Shown: positions 1 through 8,087, numbered from the stretch's first letter. The stretch is 64,000 nucleotides of DNA from Bin16 sp965206315 (GCA_965206315.1 OZ242210.1:2170001-2234000), one strand, 5' to 3'. The notes: generated from the letters alone by a model not told the origin. A program made the numbers and translations.

Positions 1-370
1 CCCATATGAGACCCACCAGCGCCACCGCCCCGAGCGCGCTTCTTGCAGCCTGCAGGTCTTCCAGGTGGTCTTCGACGTAGTCGTGGTCCTGGCCGGGCAA
101 CTGCCGGTCGATGAAGTGGACCACGTCCTGCTGGAGGTCTGCCGAGTGGATGAAGTACTCGGTGACCGCGATGGTTGCGAGCATGAGCGGGAAGAGCGAG
201 AAGATCGCGTAGTAGGCCACCCCCGCGGCCATGTGGGAGCCTTCGTTCAACACGAAGTTCCGGGTGGTGCGGAGCAGCATCTCCGCTATGGAGCGGAAGA
301 CCGGCGGCGCAGGGAAGCTGTAGAAGAAGCTCCTGACGTGCTGCAGTCTTGCCGCGTACATGGAACGCAT
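1..370 (-). CDS. YihY/BrkB-family inner-membrane protein (5' part only)
   Basis: The N-terminal ~123 residues of a membrane protein are visible; the rest lies beyond the window start. The segment GVAYYAIFSLFPL (about residues 49-61) is the hallmark of the YihY/BrkB family (once mis-assigned as RNase BN). These are multi-pass inner-membrane proteins of about 280-330 aa with no settled function. A second hydrophobic stretch (ALGAVALVGLIW) runs into the window edge. The start chosen is the ATG at 370, preceded by a purine-rich GGCGGG; an in-frame ATG at 361 is an alternative. The gene lies 42 bp downstream of the inositol-phosphatase gene on the same strand, so it is probably the last gene of the trpS operon. 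Confidence 0.8.
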   Translation of the reverse strand, partial: MRSMYAARLQHVRSFFYSFPAPPVFRSIAEMLLRTTRNFVLNEGSHMAAGVAYYAIFSLFPLMLATIAVTEYFIHSADLQQDVVHFIDRQLPGQDHDYVEDHLEDLQAARSALGAVALVGLIW

Positions 371-412
371 GGTCCCGCCATTCTACAAACCGGAATCCCG
401 TATGTCCCACAA

Positions 413-1267
413 TCAGGAGGCGCTTGCGCGCCATAACGAGCCGGCGGTCGCCTCGAGGAATCGCTCGTGGATGCGCGGCGCGCCCGCAGCGATGCTCCTG
501 CTCTCCGGCGTCAAGGGCCCGCCGTTGAGCTCGGTTGCGACTCCGCCCGCCTCACGCACGACGACTATCGCGGCGGCGATGTCCCACGGCTGTACGTAGT
601 GGTGCGCGTACAGCTCCAGACGGCCGCACCCCGCGTACGTGATGCCCAGCGCGGCGGAGCCCATCATCCGCACGGACTGGAACCCCGGCCAGAGCTCCGC
701 GACCGCCGCCAGGAGCAGCTTGCCCTCCGGTCCCTTGTAGCCGATGTCGAACCCGAGCAGCGCCTCTTCCATGCGGCCCTCGTCCGATACCGTCACCGGC
801 GTCCCGTTGATCGCCGTACCGCGTCCCGTGGCCGCGGTGAAGGTCTCCCTGCGGATGGGGTCGAGCAGCACGCCGACCGTCGGCTCGCCGTGCGCCCAGA
901 GTCCGACGCTTACGCAGATGTGCGGGAGCCCGCTCGCGAAGTTCCGCGTGCCGTCGATGGGGTCGACGTACCAGCGGTACGCGGGATCCCCGCCGTGCGC
1001 GCCCGACTCCTCGCCGACGATCTCATGATCGGGGAACGCGGCGGTCAGCACCGCGAGCGCGGCATCCTCGGCAGCCTTGTCGACCTCGGTGACGCGGTCG
1101 TTCCAGCCGCCCTTCGTGGTGAGCCCGAGCCGCTCCTTGGCGCCGGAGCCTATCGTGTCGGGGAGACGCCGCTCGATCTCCGCGCCCGCCGCCTGCGCGA
1201 CCCGCACCGCCACCTGCAGGGCGTCGCTTCCGTCGGACGCGACTGGCAGGGCAGGGCGCTCCGTCAT
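413..1267 (-). CDS. Inositol-monophosphatase family protein
   Basis: A 284-aa protein, the normal length for the family of Mg-dependent phosphatases acting on inositol phosphate, histidinol phosphate, fructose-1,6-bisphosphate or PAP. The metal-binding signature is intact: VGEESG (Glu ligand), then DPIDGTRNF (Asp-Pro-Ile-Asp-Gly-Thr), and a C-terminal WDIAAAIVVVREAGG that matches the second family motif (WDxAAG). The substrate cannot be decided from sequence. The ATG at 1267 overlaps the trpS stop by 4 bp (ATGA), which indicates translational coupling to trpS. Confidence 0.9.
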   Translation of the reverse strand: MTERPALPVASDGSDALQVAVRVAQAAGAEIERRLPDTIGSGAKERLGLTTKGGWNDRVTEVDKAAEDAALAVLTAAFPDHEIVGEESGAHGGDPAYRWYVDPIDGTRNFASGLPHICVSVGLWAHGEPTVGVLLDPIRRETFTAATGRGTAINGTPVTVSDEGRMEEALLGFDIGYKGPEGKLLLAAVAELWPGFQSVRMMGSAALGITYAGCGRLELYAHHYVQPWDIAAAIVVVREAGGVATELNGGPLTPESRSIAAGAPRIHERFLEATAGSLWRASAS

Positions 1268-2265
1268 ACCTGCCGCAGCCCCATGCGGACGTAGACCTCC
1301 TCGACGGTCGCGTTCGCGACGGCCTGCGCGCGTTTCGCGCCCTCGCGCAGGATCTCCCGCACCCGCTCCGGGTGCTCCGACAGCTCGCGGCGCCGCTCGC
1401 GGAACTCGCGCAGGTAGCGGTTGATGCCCTCGGCGAGGTCGCGCTTGTCGTCGACGCAGCCGATGCCCGCGGTCGTGCAGAGCCGGTGTATCTCGTCCAT
1501 CTTGTCCGGGTTGAAGACCTTCTGGAGGGCGAACACGTTGCAGACCTCCGGCCTGCCGGGGTCGGTGCGGCGCGCGCGCTGGGGGTCGGTCACCATCGTC
1601 ATCGTGCGCTGCGTCGTCTCCTCGTCCGTCGCCGCCAGCTCGATGTGGTTGTCCAAGCTCTTGCTCATCTTGTTCGAGCCGTCGGTGCCGACGATCATCG
1701 GCAGGTCGGTGAGGAGCGCCTGCGGCTCGGGGAACGTCTCGCCGTAGAGCCGGTTGAAGCGGCGCGCGATCTCGCGGGATATCTCGATGTGGGACGCCTG
1801 GTCGATGCCTACCGGCACCCTGTCCGCCTTGTAGATGATGATGTCGGCGGTCTGGAGCACGGGGTAGCCCACGAGCCCGTACGGCACGTGCTCCTCGTCC
1901 TCGCCCATCTGGCGCAGGCGCTCCTTGAAGGTCGGCACGCGCAGCAGCCAGCCGAGCGGCGTGCACATGCTGAGCAGGCCGTGCAGCACGAGGTGCTCCG
2001 GCACGTGGGACTGCACGAAGATGACGGCGCGCTCCGGGTCCAGCCCGGCGGCGAGCCAGTCGAGCACCATCTCCTGCGTATCGTTGGTGATGGTGCCCAC
2101 CTCTTCGCCGCCGGAGAGGGTGGTGAGCGCGTGGACGTCCGCGACCATGTAGAAGCACTCGTACTGGTCCTGCAGGCGCACCCAGTTCTCCAGCGCCCCG
2201 AAGTAGTTGCCGAGGTGCAGCCTGCCGGACGGTCGCATCCCCGAGAGTATCCTGCCGTCAGCCAT
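1264..2265 (-). CDS. trpS: Tryptophanyl-tRNA synthetase
   Basis: A 333-aa class I aminoacyl-tRNA synthetase that charges tRNA-Trp in the cytoplasm. The N-terminus carries SGMRPSGRLHLGNY, containing the HIGH-type signature (HLGN). NKMSKSLDNHI carries the KMSKS loop. The length equals a standard bacterial TrpRS. The start is the ATG at 2265, preceded by AAGGAG at a suitable distance; a frame-open extension to 2301 lacks this support. It is first of a probable operon with the inositol-phosphatase-like gene (4-bp overlap) and the YihY-like gene. The DNA just upstream is a dispersed-repeat cluster. Confidence 0.97.
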   Translation of the reverse strand: MADGRILSGMRPSGRLHLGNYFGALENWVRLQDQYECFYMVADVHALTTLSGGEEVGTITNDTQEMVLDWLAAGLDPERAVIFVQSHVPEHLVLHGLLSMCTPLGWLLRVPTFKERLRQMGEDEEHVPYGLVGYPVLQTADIIIYKADRVPVGIDQASHIEISREIARRFNRLYGETFPEPQALLTDLPMIVGTDGSNKMSKSLDNHIELAATDEETTQRTMTMVTDPQRARRTDPGRPEVCNVFALQKVFNPDKMDEIHRLCTTAGIGCVDDKRDLAEGINRYLREFRERRRELSEHPERVREILREGAKRAQAVANATVEEVYVRMGLRQV

Positions 2266-2285
2266 CAGTTCGTTCTCCTTGGGCG

Positions 2286-2424
2286 GGGTGCCAACCCTCA
2301 CCCACGCGCTGAAGCGCGTTGCCCTCCCCCCCAGGGAGAGGGGAGCCCCTGTAAGCGGCTCGCTGCGAGCCGCCGTGTGACCTGCCGGTCACGCTGGATT
2401 CCCGCCTTCGCGGGAATGACGGGT
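2286..2424. repeat. Dispersed intergenic repeat cluster (families A and E)
   Basis: Two of the recurring palindromic units of this genome lie here. The A unit (about 2293-2345: CCCTCACCC, a GCGCGC palindrome, then CTCTCC/GGAGAGG) is followed by an E unit (2397-2423: GATTCCCGCC, TTCG, GGCGGGAATGACGG type). Related copies recur at more than ten sites in the window. There is no coding signal. Confidence 0.8.
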
Positions 2425-2475
2425 AGGGAGCGCTCCCAAGGATAGCGTGCGCCGGGGCGGTTCTGCACGGAGGTT

Positions 2476-3853
2476 TCATACCCATATCTCCAGGGACGGG
2501 GGTTCCATGAAGGCGAGGGCGAGGGCATCGGCGCGGTCGGGGGAGGCAACGCCGCGGTGGCGGAGCTTCGTCTTGCTCTCGAGGCGGATGCGCCCGGTGG
2601 AGGAGACGTCGTAGCGGAGGGCGAGGAGCTGGCTGACGAGGACGGAGTCGTTGGGGATGGAGGCGGCGTCCTCGCGGAGGAGGCGTGCGACCTCCCAGAA
2701 GATCTCGGCGCGGAGGTCGGCGAACTGGGCGGGACGGCGGGCCTTGCTGCCGGCGTCCACGCCGGTCGACGACGCCGGTCCCGGTGCCCGTGCCGTCCAC
2801 GAAGATGGCGTTGATGCCGAGCGCGTCGGCCCACGCCTTGACCTCGTCGGCGACCTGCATGTTGTCGAGGCCGCGCTTGAGGGGGATGAGGTGTTCGACG
2901 CGGTAGCCGCGCCGGATGACGATGACGGACTCGTCCGAGCCGTAGCGGGCGACGTCGACGCCCATGCGGTAGGGGAGGCGTTCCGAACCCTCACCCGCCA
3001 CGCTGTCGCGCGACGACCTCTCCCAGGGGGCGAGGTTGGGAGACGAGGTTCCTGCCTCCGCAGGAACGACGGAAGTCTCCTCGTGGCGGGCGATGGCGCG
3101 GTCGACGTGGTTGCGGGTGGTGAGCGAGTCGTCGAGGGCGTCGGGGAACTGGCCGAGGACGGAGGCGACGTAGAGCGGGGAGTCGTCGCCCCAGTCGCGG
3201 CGGTGGTGTTCGACGTCGTCGGGGGTGACGAGGCCGGGGATGCGGAAGCGCTTGCGGCGGAAGTTGGGGGAGTCGAAGGCGGAGATGGTGATCTGGTGGT
3301 AGAGGGCGGACTTGGAGTGGTGGGAGTCGTAGAGTTCGCCCTCGTGGGAGAGGGGATTGCCGATGAGGAGGACCTTGGCGGGGTTGAGGCGCTTGAGGGC
3401 CTCCATGTAGGCCTGCTTGACGCCCTGGGCCTCGGTGACGACGACGAGGAGGTTGGGGGAGTGGAAGCCCTGGATGTTGTGGTGGGAGTTGGAGGAGAAG
3501 GCGATGGCGAATCGGTCGACGTCGATGACGTACTTGTCGTTGGTGATTTTGCCGGGGAGTGCGTCGCCGGCGGCTGCGACGGCGATGCGGAGCTCGTGCC
3601 AGAGGATGTCCCTGATCTGCCGGAGGGTGGGGCCGGTGACGACGACCTTGGCGTGGGGGCGGGTGTGGAGCCACCAGACGATGGCGCGGGCGGCGGCCCA
3701 GTCCTTGCCGGAGGAGTTGCACGCGGCGACGGAGACGCGGTCGTGCTTCGCGAGGGCGCGCAGTATCTCCACCTGCTTGTCGTAGGGCTTGCCTGCAGCG
3801 CCGAGGACCTCCCTGACGAAGCCGACGGGGTCGTTTTTGAAGCGTGCGAACAT
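2476..3853 (-). pseudogene. Phage-terminase-large-subunit-like gene, frameshifted
   Basis: The first ~365 codons encode a terminase-like packaging ATPase with a nuclease domain. A Walker A-like ACNSSGKDW (residues 44-52), a Walker B-like LLVVVTEAQ (135-143) and an RNase H-fold nuclease start MGVDVARYGSDES followed by NAIFVDGTGTGTGVVDR are visible. At about 2765 the frame breaks. The expected C-terminal part (AGSKARRPAQFADLRAEIFW ... DRADALALAF) continues in another frame to the stop at 2476. Homologues normally have extra residues between VVDR and this block, so a small deletion probably caused the shift. The coding region also contains a 86-bp dispersed repeat (2987-3072) that is translated in frame. 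No other phage genes adjoin, so this is an orphan remnant or domesticated copy. The start is the ATG at 3853. Confidence 0.8.
2987..3072. repeat. A + C repeat units inside the terminase-like coding region
   Basis: An A-type unit (2987 to about 3035) and a C-type unit (3045-3072: GGTTCCTGCC, TCCG, CAGGAACGACGG) interrupt the terminase-like reading frame. They add residues such as SVVPAEAGTSSPNLAPWERS between the ATPase and nuclease domains, with no frame change on either side. The same units are otherwise intergenic. Confidence 0.8.
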
Positions 3854-3935
3854 ATGGGCGCCTTCCTCTCTCACCCCATCCCAGCCTCCCCCCATATCGA
3901 GAGGGAAGGGGCCTTCTCCACCCGGTTAACGCGAA

Positions 3936-3967
3936 GAGCCGCCTGGCCTTGTGTTGCCAAGCGGCTC
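3936..3967 (-). terminator. Possible hairpin terminator downstream of the PaREP1-like gene
   Basis: A 12-bp stem with one mismatch (GAGCCGCxTGGC / GCCAxGCGGCTC) and a 7-nt loop lies 146 bp past the stop of the minus-strand gene at 4113-4625. It lacks a clear T tract, so a terminator role is uncertain; it could also be another repeat hairpin. Confidence 0.3.
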
Positions 3968-4023
3968 GTCCGCTCTCTCCGGGTCCGGGGTTGTGGGGTC
4001 TACGACATCAGTGTGGCCCGATG

Positions 4024-4091
4024 CGCGTCATCCGCGCAAGGGGGGCGTGTCACATTGGGGACTTCACATCGATGGGCAGGATGGACGGGAT
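4024..4091. repeat. Direct-repeat copy 1 plus F-type repeat
   Basis: 4024-4060 carries CGCGCAAG-GGGGCGTGTCACA-TGGGG. A diverged copy lies at about 4668-4706 on the other side of the PaREP1-like gene, so the gene is flanked by direct repeats. 4064-4091 is an F unit (TCACATCGATGGxCAGGATGGACxGGAT), a family also found at 13479, 17437, 24277 and inside mutS. Confidence 0.65.
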
Positions 4092-4112
4092 GGGGGGAAA
4101 CCAGGTGGTGAG

Positions 4113-4625
4113 CTAGCCTCGCGAGCGCGGCGACGACCGACGGCGGGCTTCCCGCTCCAACTGCTGCAGCGTTCCCACGTAGGTCGGCGGCGATGCGCCC
4201 TGCGGGATCAACTCCGCGGCCGCCCAGAGCTTGGCGTTGAGCGCGCGGGCGGTGTCCACGCCGTGCCGCATGTCGTCCTCCGGCACGTGGTCCTGGTAGA
4301 AGTTCGTGTGGTAATCGGAGACTGCCCTGAACAGCACGTTGATGTCGCCGTCCCGCGACAAGCGACCCAGGTACGACTTCATCGAGTCGGCTGCGCGGGG
4401 TCTGCGGAACACCCACCCCTGCGCCGCCGCTATCGCCTTCAGCGTGTGCATCACGGCGCCCCATATCTTCTCGGACACCTGCAGCCTGTCGGCGGCGGTC
4501 AGCCTGTCCTTGCGCACCAGCGCATCGGCGTGTTCCAGCAGGCCGTCCGCGCGAGCGCGATGCTTCGCGCGCCGCTCTGCCAGCGGGGCGTCACGCCCGA
4601 TAGGTTCTTCGACCCGCGTTGTCAT
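4113..4625 (-). CDS. PaREP1/HEPN-like small protein
   Basis: A 170-aa predicted alpha-helical protein. The stretch SEKIWGAVMHTLKAIAAAQGW (about residues 51-71) resembles the core of the PaREP1/PaREP8 family (SEK-WGA...KA-A...GW), which is HEPN-related and scattered in archaea and thermophilic or uncultured bacteria. The function of that family is unknown. Later residues (YHTNFYQDHVPEDDM; ALNAKLW) fit the same fold. The start is the ATG at 4625 after AGGAGAG. It is flanked by ~36-bp direct repeats (4024-4060 and about 4668-4706), suggesting acquisition as a unit. Family assignment is by motif memory only. Confidence 0.55.
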   Translation of the reverse strand: MTTRVEEPIGRDAPLAERRAKHRARADGLLEHADALVRKDRLTAADRLQVSEKIWGAVMHTLKAIAAAQGWVFRRPRAADSMKSYLGRLSRDGDINVLFRAVSDYHTNFYQDHVPEDDMRHGVDTARALNAKLWAAAELIPQGASPPTYVGTLQQLEREARRRSSPRSRG

Positions 4626-4667
4626 TCGCCTACTCTCCTGACACCTGCGATGCCAGTATGAGCGGGC

Positions 4668-4706
4668 GCACGTTACCCGCGCAAGAGGGGCGTGTCACAG
4701 TGGGGG
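4668..4706. repeat. Direct-repeat copy 2 flanking the PaREP1-like gene
   Basis: A diverged copy of 4024-4060 with the shared core CGCGCAAG(A/G)GGGGCGTGTCACA. It lies 40-80 bp upstream of the PaREP1-like start, so it might also hold that gene's promoter region. Confidence 0.55.
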
Positions 4707-5077
4707 GATTGAGTTGGCGCGGCCACGTGTGTGCCACTGCGCTATTGACGGTTGCCCATGGCTTGGGTAAGAGTAGTGATGCTTAGGGTGCTTCGGCACA
4801 TTTCATCACTGCCCTTCCCGGGCAGGCGGTGCTTGTTTTGAACGCCGCGCGAGTTGCTGGATGGCATGCGACCTGATGTCGCGTGCCCCCTGCAGTCAAC
4901 TCGTTGGTTCCGGAGCGCCCTAAGCAAGCATTCGGCCGCGTGCCTGCTGCAGGGGGTTCCACGTGTCAGGGAGCGCGAGAGGGCTGATAGAGGCTGTGCA
5001 AGGCCGCACAACGGCTTGCGCCGGTCCCGCGTTGCCCTCCCATCCCTCATGCGCCGCCGGTCAGGGTGGGGTGGGGG
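4707..5077. other. Intergenic region before the methyltransferase, no gene seen
   Basis: About 370 bp with no convincing coding frame; open frames on the minus strand here are shadows extending from the methyltransferase. It holds a CTGCAG-containing imperfect inverted repeat (CCCCCTGCAG near 4890 and CTGCAGGGGG near 4950) spanning about 70 bp. No tRNA or attachment-site signature was recognised. Confidence 0.5.
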
Positions 5078-6559
5078 ATGGCTGAGCAGAACTTCCCCGA
5101 CAACATCCTCTACGAGCTGGACAACCTGGACGTGCTGCGCGGAATGAACAGCGAGACGGTGGACCTCATTGCCACCGATCCGCCTTTCAATACCCAGCGC
5201 AACAGGGCAGGGACGGCGGGATTCTACGTGGACAACTGGAAGTGGGGTGACACGGGGATACTGCCAGACCAATGGGCGTGGAACGAGGTGCATCCGGTCT
5301 GGCTGGAGCAGATCAAAGACGACAACCCCGCGTTACATGCAGTGGTAGAAGCGGCTCGCGTCTGCCACGGCGATGACATAGCTGCCTTCCTCTGTTTCCT
5401 CTCCGTCAGGCTGTTGGAGTGCCACCGGGTGCTGAAACCGCAAGGCAGCATCTATCTGCACTGCGACCACGCGGCCAACGGCTACATCCGTATGGCGATG
5501 GACGCCATCTTCGGGCGTAAGAACTTCAGGAATGAGATTGTGTGGCAGATGAGTGCTGCGGCTGGCTTCAAGAGTCTAGCGCCTAAGTTTGTAAGGGGCC
5601 ACGACACAATCTTCTTCTACGTGAAGGGTCGGAAAAAGGCACCATTCAACAAGCTATATCTCCCTTACAGCCCTCAGCAGTTAGCCCGATTCAGTGGTAG
5701 AAACGAACAAGGCCGTGCGTATAAATCAATCACGAAGACCCGTCGACTCTACTTGGATGATGCGAAAGGAGTGGCACTCACCGACGTTTGGACAGATATT
5801 GCCAATTTTCATACGATAGTGAACTCTCCTGAACGCACGGGCTCTCCGGACCAGAAGCCGCTCGCGCTGTATGAGCGCATCGTCCTGTCGAGCAGCAATG
5901 AAGGAGACCTGGTGCTGGACCCGTTCGCCGGGTGCGCTACGACCATCATCGCCGCACGGAAGCATGGCCGGCGGTGGATAGGTATCGACCGCCGGTCCGA
6001 TGCCCGCTACCACGTCGTCTGCCGTATGGCGGGCATCAAGGCCAAAGACGCCGACGAGATCAGGAAGCGACCGGATCTGGCAGAGTGGCTGAACGATCAG
6101 CTTGCCAAGTACGACGCGCACTACAGCACGGACGCCCCTGTGCGGACGGATGGGGGCGAACATGCCGCGCCCGCACTGGAGCCGGTGTTCACTGCCAACG
6201 AACGCTCAGTCCTGTCCCACGCCCAGATGCATGGCATACTGACGGAGCGTTTCGGGTTGCAATGCTGGGGCTGCGACTTCACGCCACCTATCGCCCGCTA
6301 CCTTCACCTCGACCATATCAGCCCCAAGACCGACGGCGGCAGCGACCACCTGGATAACAGGGCGCTGCTGTGTCAAGTCTGCAACCTGGACAAGTCAAAC
6401 ACCATGACGCTGACACAGCTGCGCAAGACGAAAACCGGCGAGGGACTGCTTACCGGCAAGCATCCTATAGATTTGGCTGCTGCTCGCACATGGACGCGGC
6501 AGTACCTGGACAACCTGATGCGGGGACGTCCTCAGCAACTGCAACTGGGGTCGATGTAG
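5078..6559 (+). CDS. DNA methyltransferase (beta class) fused to an HNH endonuclease domain
   Basis: A 493-aa protein with two activities. Residues 1-310 are an S-adenosylmethionine-dependent DNA amino-methyltransferase: catalytic DPPF at 34-37, a central target-recognition stretch, then the cofactor loop LDPFAG at 280-285. This motif order is that of the beta class (N6-adenine or N4-cytosine). Residues 390-445 are an HNH nuclease: zinc-type CWGC (396-399) and CQVC (432-435) bracket LHLDHISPKTDGGSDHLDN with the catalytic His at 413. A methylase and a nuclease in one chain suggests a self-contained restriction-modification enzyme or a modification-dependent nuclease. The ATG at 5078 follows a G-rich ribosome site. 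Base composition is visibly less GC-rich than in housekeeping genes, consistent with transfer. It is convergent with the TIR operon (19 bp between stops). Confidence 0.88.
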   Translation: MAEQNFPDNILYELDNLDVLRGMNSETVDLIATDPPFNTQRNRAGTAGFYVDNWKWGDTGILPDQWAWNEVHPVWLEQIKDDNPALHAVVEAARVCHGDDIAAFLCFLSVRLLECHRVLKPQGSIYLHCDHAANGYIRMAMDAIFGRKNFRNEIVWQMSAAAGFKSLAPKFVRGHDTIFFYVKGRKKAPFNKLYLPYSPQQLARFSGRNEQGRAYKSITKTRRLYLDDAKGVALTDVWTDIANFHTIVNSPERTGSPDQKPLALYERIVLSSSNEGDLVLDPFAGCATTIIAARKHGRRWIGIDRRSDARYHVVCRMAGIKAKDADEIRKRPDLAEWLNDQLAKYDAHYSTDAPVRTDGGEHAAPALEPVFTANERSVLSHAQMHGILTERFGLQCWGCDFTPPIARYLHLDHISPKTDGGSDHLDNRALLCQVCNLDKSNTMTLTQLRKTKTGEGLLTGKHPIDLAAARTWTRQYLDNLMRGRPQQLQLGSM

Positions 6560-6578
6560 CAAGTGGCAGCTGCCGTGC

Positions 6579-7094
6579 CTACCGCACCCAGTCCGGCAGG
6601 CCGCACACCGCGAAGTAGATGCTCGCCGGGAGAGCCAGCGTGTGAATCGCCAGAAACACCAGCGGCACCCATTTTTCGACGTGCGTCGTGGGCCAATACG
6701 TCTTCCCACGCCCTCCCTCCAGCAACTGCCATTCGTAGGCGTACAGCGCGGCAGGCAGATGCTCCTCCAACTCGTGAATAATCTCGAACTTCGCCGTGTT
6801 CAAGTCACGGAACGACTGGATGATGGAGTAGGACAACAGCGAGAGCGCAATGCCAGCAAGGGCGATGGGAACAGCGAAGATCGTCTGCTCCGTGAGCGAG
6901 GATTGCAGGCCGTACGCGGCGATAAGCGCGGCGTTGACGGTCAGCAGGTAGCGGACCGATGCCACCCGGCGCCCGCTCACGTTGTCGGCGGATTGCACGT
7001 ATACCTTGTACTGCTCCAGCAGGCGCGCCTCGAACGACCCGTCGTCGGGATTGTCGGTCTGGCGGATCAACGGTCTGCGGGGCTTATCAGTCAT
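6579..7094 (-). CDS. RipA-like three-helix membrane protein, putative defence effector
   Basis: A 171-aa protein with a cytoplasmic N-terminus (FEARLLEQYKVYVQSADNVSGRR) and three predicted membrane helices at about 48-65, 71-93 and 142-164. Between helices 2 and 3 lies an amphipathic section (KFEIIHELEEHLP, YEWQLL). The pattern resembles the RipA family of oligomeric membrane proteins; that assignment is from memory. It is the third gene of an operon, starting 3 bp after the second TIR-like gene. In TIR-based immunity a membrane protein next to the TIR gene is often the toxic effector, so a role as effector is inferred from context. Confidence 0.6.
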   Translation of the reverse strand: MTDKPRRPLIRQTDNPDDGSFEARLLEQYKVYVQSADNVSGRRVASVRYLLTVNAALIAAYGLQSSLTEQTIFAVPIALAGIALSLLSYSIIQSFRDLNTAKFEIIHELEEHLPAALYAYEWQLLEGGRGKTYWPTTHVEKWVPLVFLAIHTLALPASIYFAVCGLPDWVR

Positions 7095-7097
7095 GGA

Positions 7098-7487
7098 CTA
7101 CCTCGGATTGGCAATCAGGTCTTTCAGGTTATCCCACGTCCATGTGTGCATGGTCTTCTTCCTGGGGGCGGTAGTTGGCCGGGAACACTGTCTTTGTCTG
7201 CGACCTCTCAACAGAAAATAGGGCTTCCTTTCTTCTCGGATAATTGCAACCTCACCGGCCACACCGGATGCGCGATGCGTATGCTCTCCGCAGATGACAA
7301 TAGCGATATCGGATCTACGGATGATATCTCGCACTTGCTCGCGCCATCTTTCTTCGAACGGTTCGTACACTGATCGGTCAACTATGCTGAACGGTGAATC
7401 TGCGCGGTTCACCTGTGCGACTAAGTTACCCCGCAGGTCTTTATCATGCTCGAAATCGAAACTGATGAACGCGCTTTTCTTATTCAT
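7098..7487 (-). CDS. TIR-like (DUF1863/ThsB-type) protein, second copy
   Basis: A 129-aa single-domain protein. It begins with a beta strand KSAFISFDFEHDKDLR and continues through IAIVICGEHTHRASGVAGEV and REERKPYFLLRG, the pattern of MTH538/DUF1863 TIR-like domains, which include the NAD-consuming sensor ThsB of Thoeris. Glu79 (in GEV) aligns with the likely catalytic Glu of its upstream neighbour. The ATG at 7487 overlaps the upstream stop by 4 bp (ATGA). A longer open frame to 7574 is the neighbour's shadow. The two copies share about half their residues, so they probably arose by duplication and then diverged. Confidence 0.82.
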   Translation of the reverse strand: MNKKSAFISFDFEHDKDLRGNLVAQVNRADSPFSIVDRSVYEPFEERWREQVRDIIRRSDIAIVICGEHTHRASGVAGEVAIIREERKPYFLLRGRRQRQCSRPTTAPRKKTMHTWTWDNLKDLIANPR

Positions 7488-8005
7488 AGAATTCGTCGCA
7501 ACGCGTTGCGCACAGGCTCCCGATCTGCGAATGCCTGCCACGTCAGGTACGCTGCTCCCAGCCCAGTGCCCCAAGCCGCTATCTCACCAAGGGGCATGAA
7601 GTCAGTCTCACGAGACGCAGTCGGCATCCCGAGAATCGCTGCCAGGTTCTCCCACGTCCAATCCAAGATCCAGTCTCCCGGCAACGCTGCCTTGGGCAGT
7701 TTACAGTCCTTGTCCGGCCTACCCTTGATGAAATAGACAGGCTTGCCTTCCTCGCGAGCTATCCGCACCTCAACCGAAACGCCGGTGGCCTTGTCGGTGT
7801 GTTCGCCGCAGATCACGAGCATTTTGTCGACCCTGCGGATACGGTCGCGCACCTTCTCCTTCCAGTCGCCGGACATAGCCTCTTTCACTGACCAATTGGC
7901 CAGCGTGAAGGGACTCTTGGCGTTCCGTGCCTGTCCGACAAGGAAGTCACGCAACTTCTCGTCATGGTCGAAATCGAAACTGACGAACACTCTTGGCACT
8001 GCCAT
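7484..8005 (-). CDS. TIR-like (DUF1863/ThsB-type) protein, first gene of the operon
   Basis: A 173-aa protein. Residues 1-125 form a TIR-like domain: RVFVSFDFDHDEKLRDF, MLVICGEHTDKATGVSVEV, and AREEGKPVYFIKG. Glu79 is the candidate catalytic residue. The C-terminal ~45 residues (from 130) hold a mildly hydrophobic stretch (GEIAAWGTGLGAAYLTW) absent from the second copy. The ATG at 8005 has a strong AGGAGG site. It heads a tight three-gene minus-strand operon with the second TIR-like gene and a membrane protein. By analogy with Thoeris, the TIR protein would make a nucleotide signal on infection. The usual SIR2-type ThsA is absent. Confidence 0.83.
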   Translation of the reverse strand: MAVPRVFVSFDFDHDEKLRDFLVGQARNAKSPFTLANWSVKEAMSGDWKEKVRDRIRRVDKMLVICGEHTDKATGVSVEVRIAREEGKPVYFIKGRPDKDCKLPKAALPGDWILDWTWENLAAILGMPTASRETDFMPLGEIAAWGTGLGAAYLTWQAFADREPVRNALRRIL

Positions 8006-8087
8006 CTCCTACACCTCCTGCCAACTGCCATAGAAATAGCACATTCGTTCTGATTCGGCAATACCCCTGCTGCCACCCCACCGAGGG

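Noticed and set aside
4742..5293. Gene on the minus strand overlapping the methyltransferase start
   Set aside because: It overlaps the conserved methyltransferase motifs antisense and has no recognisable domain or ribosome site.
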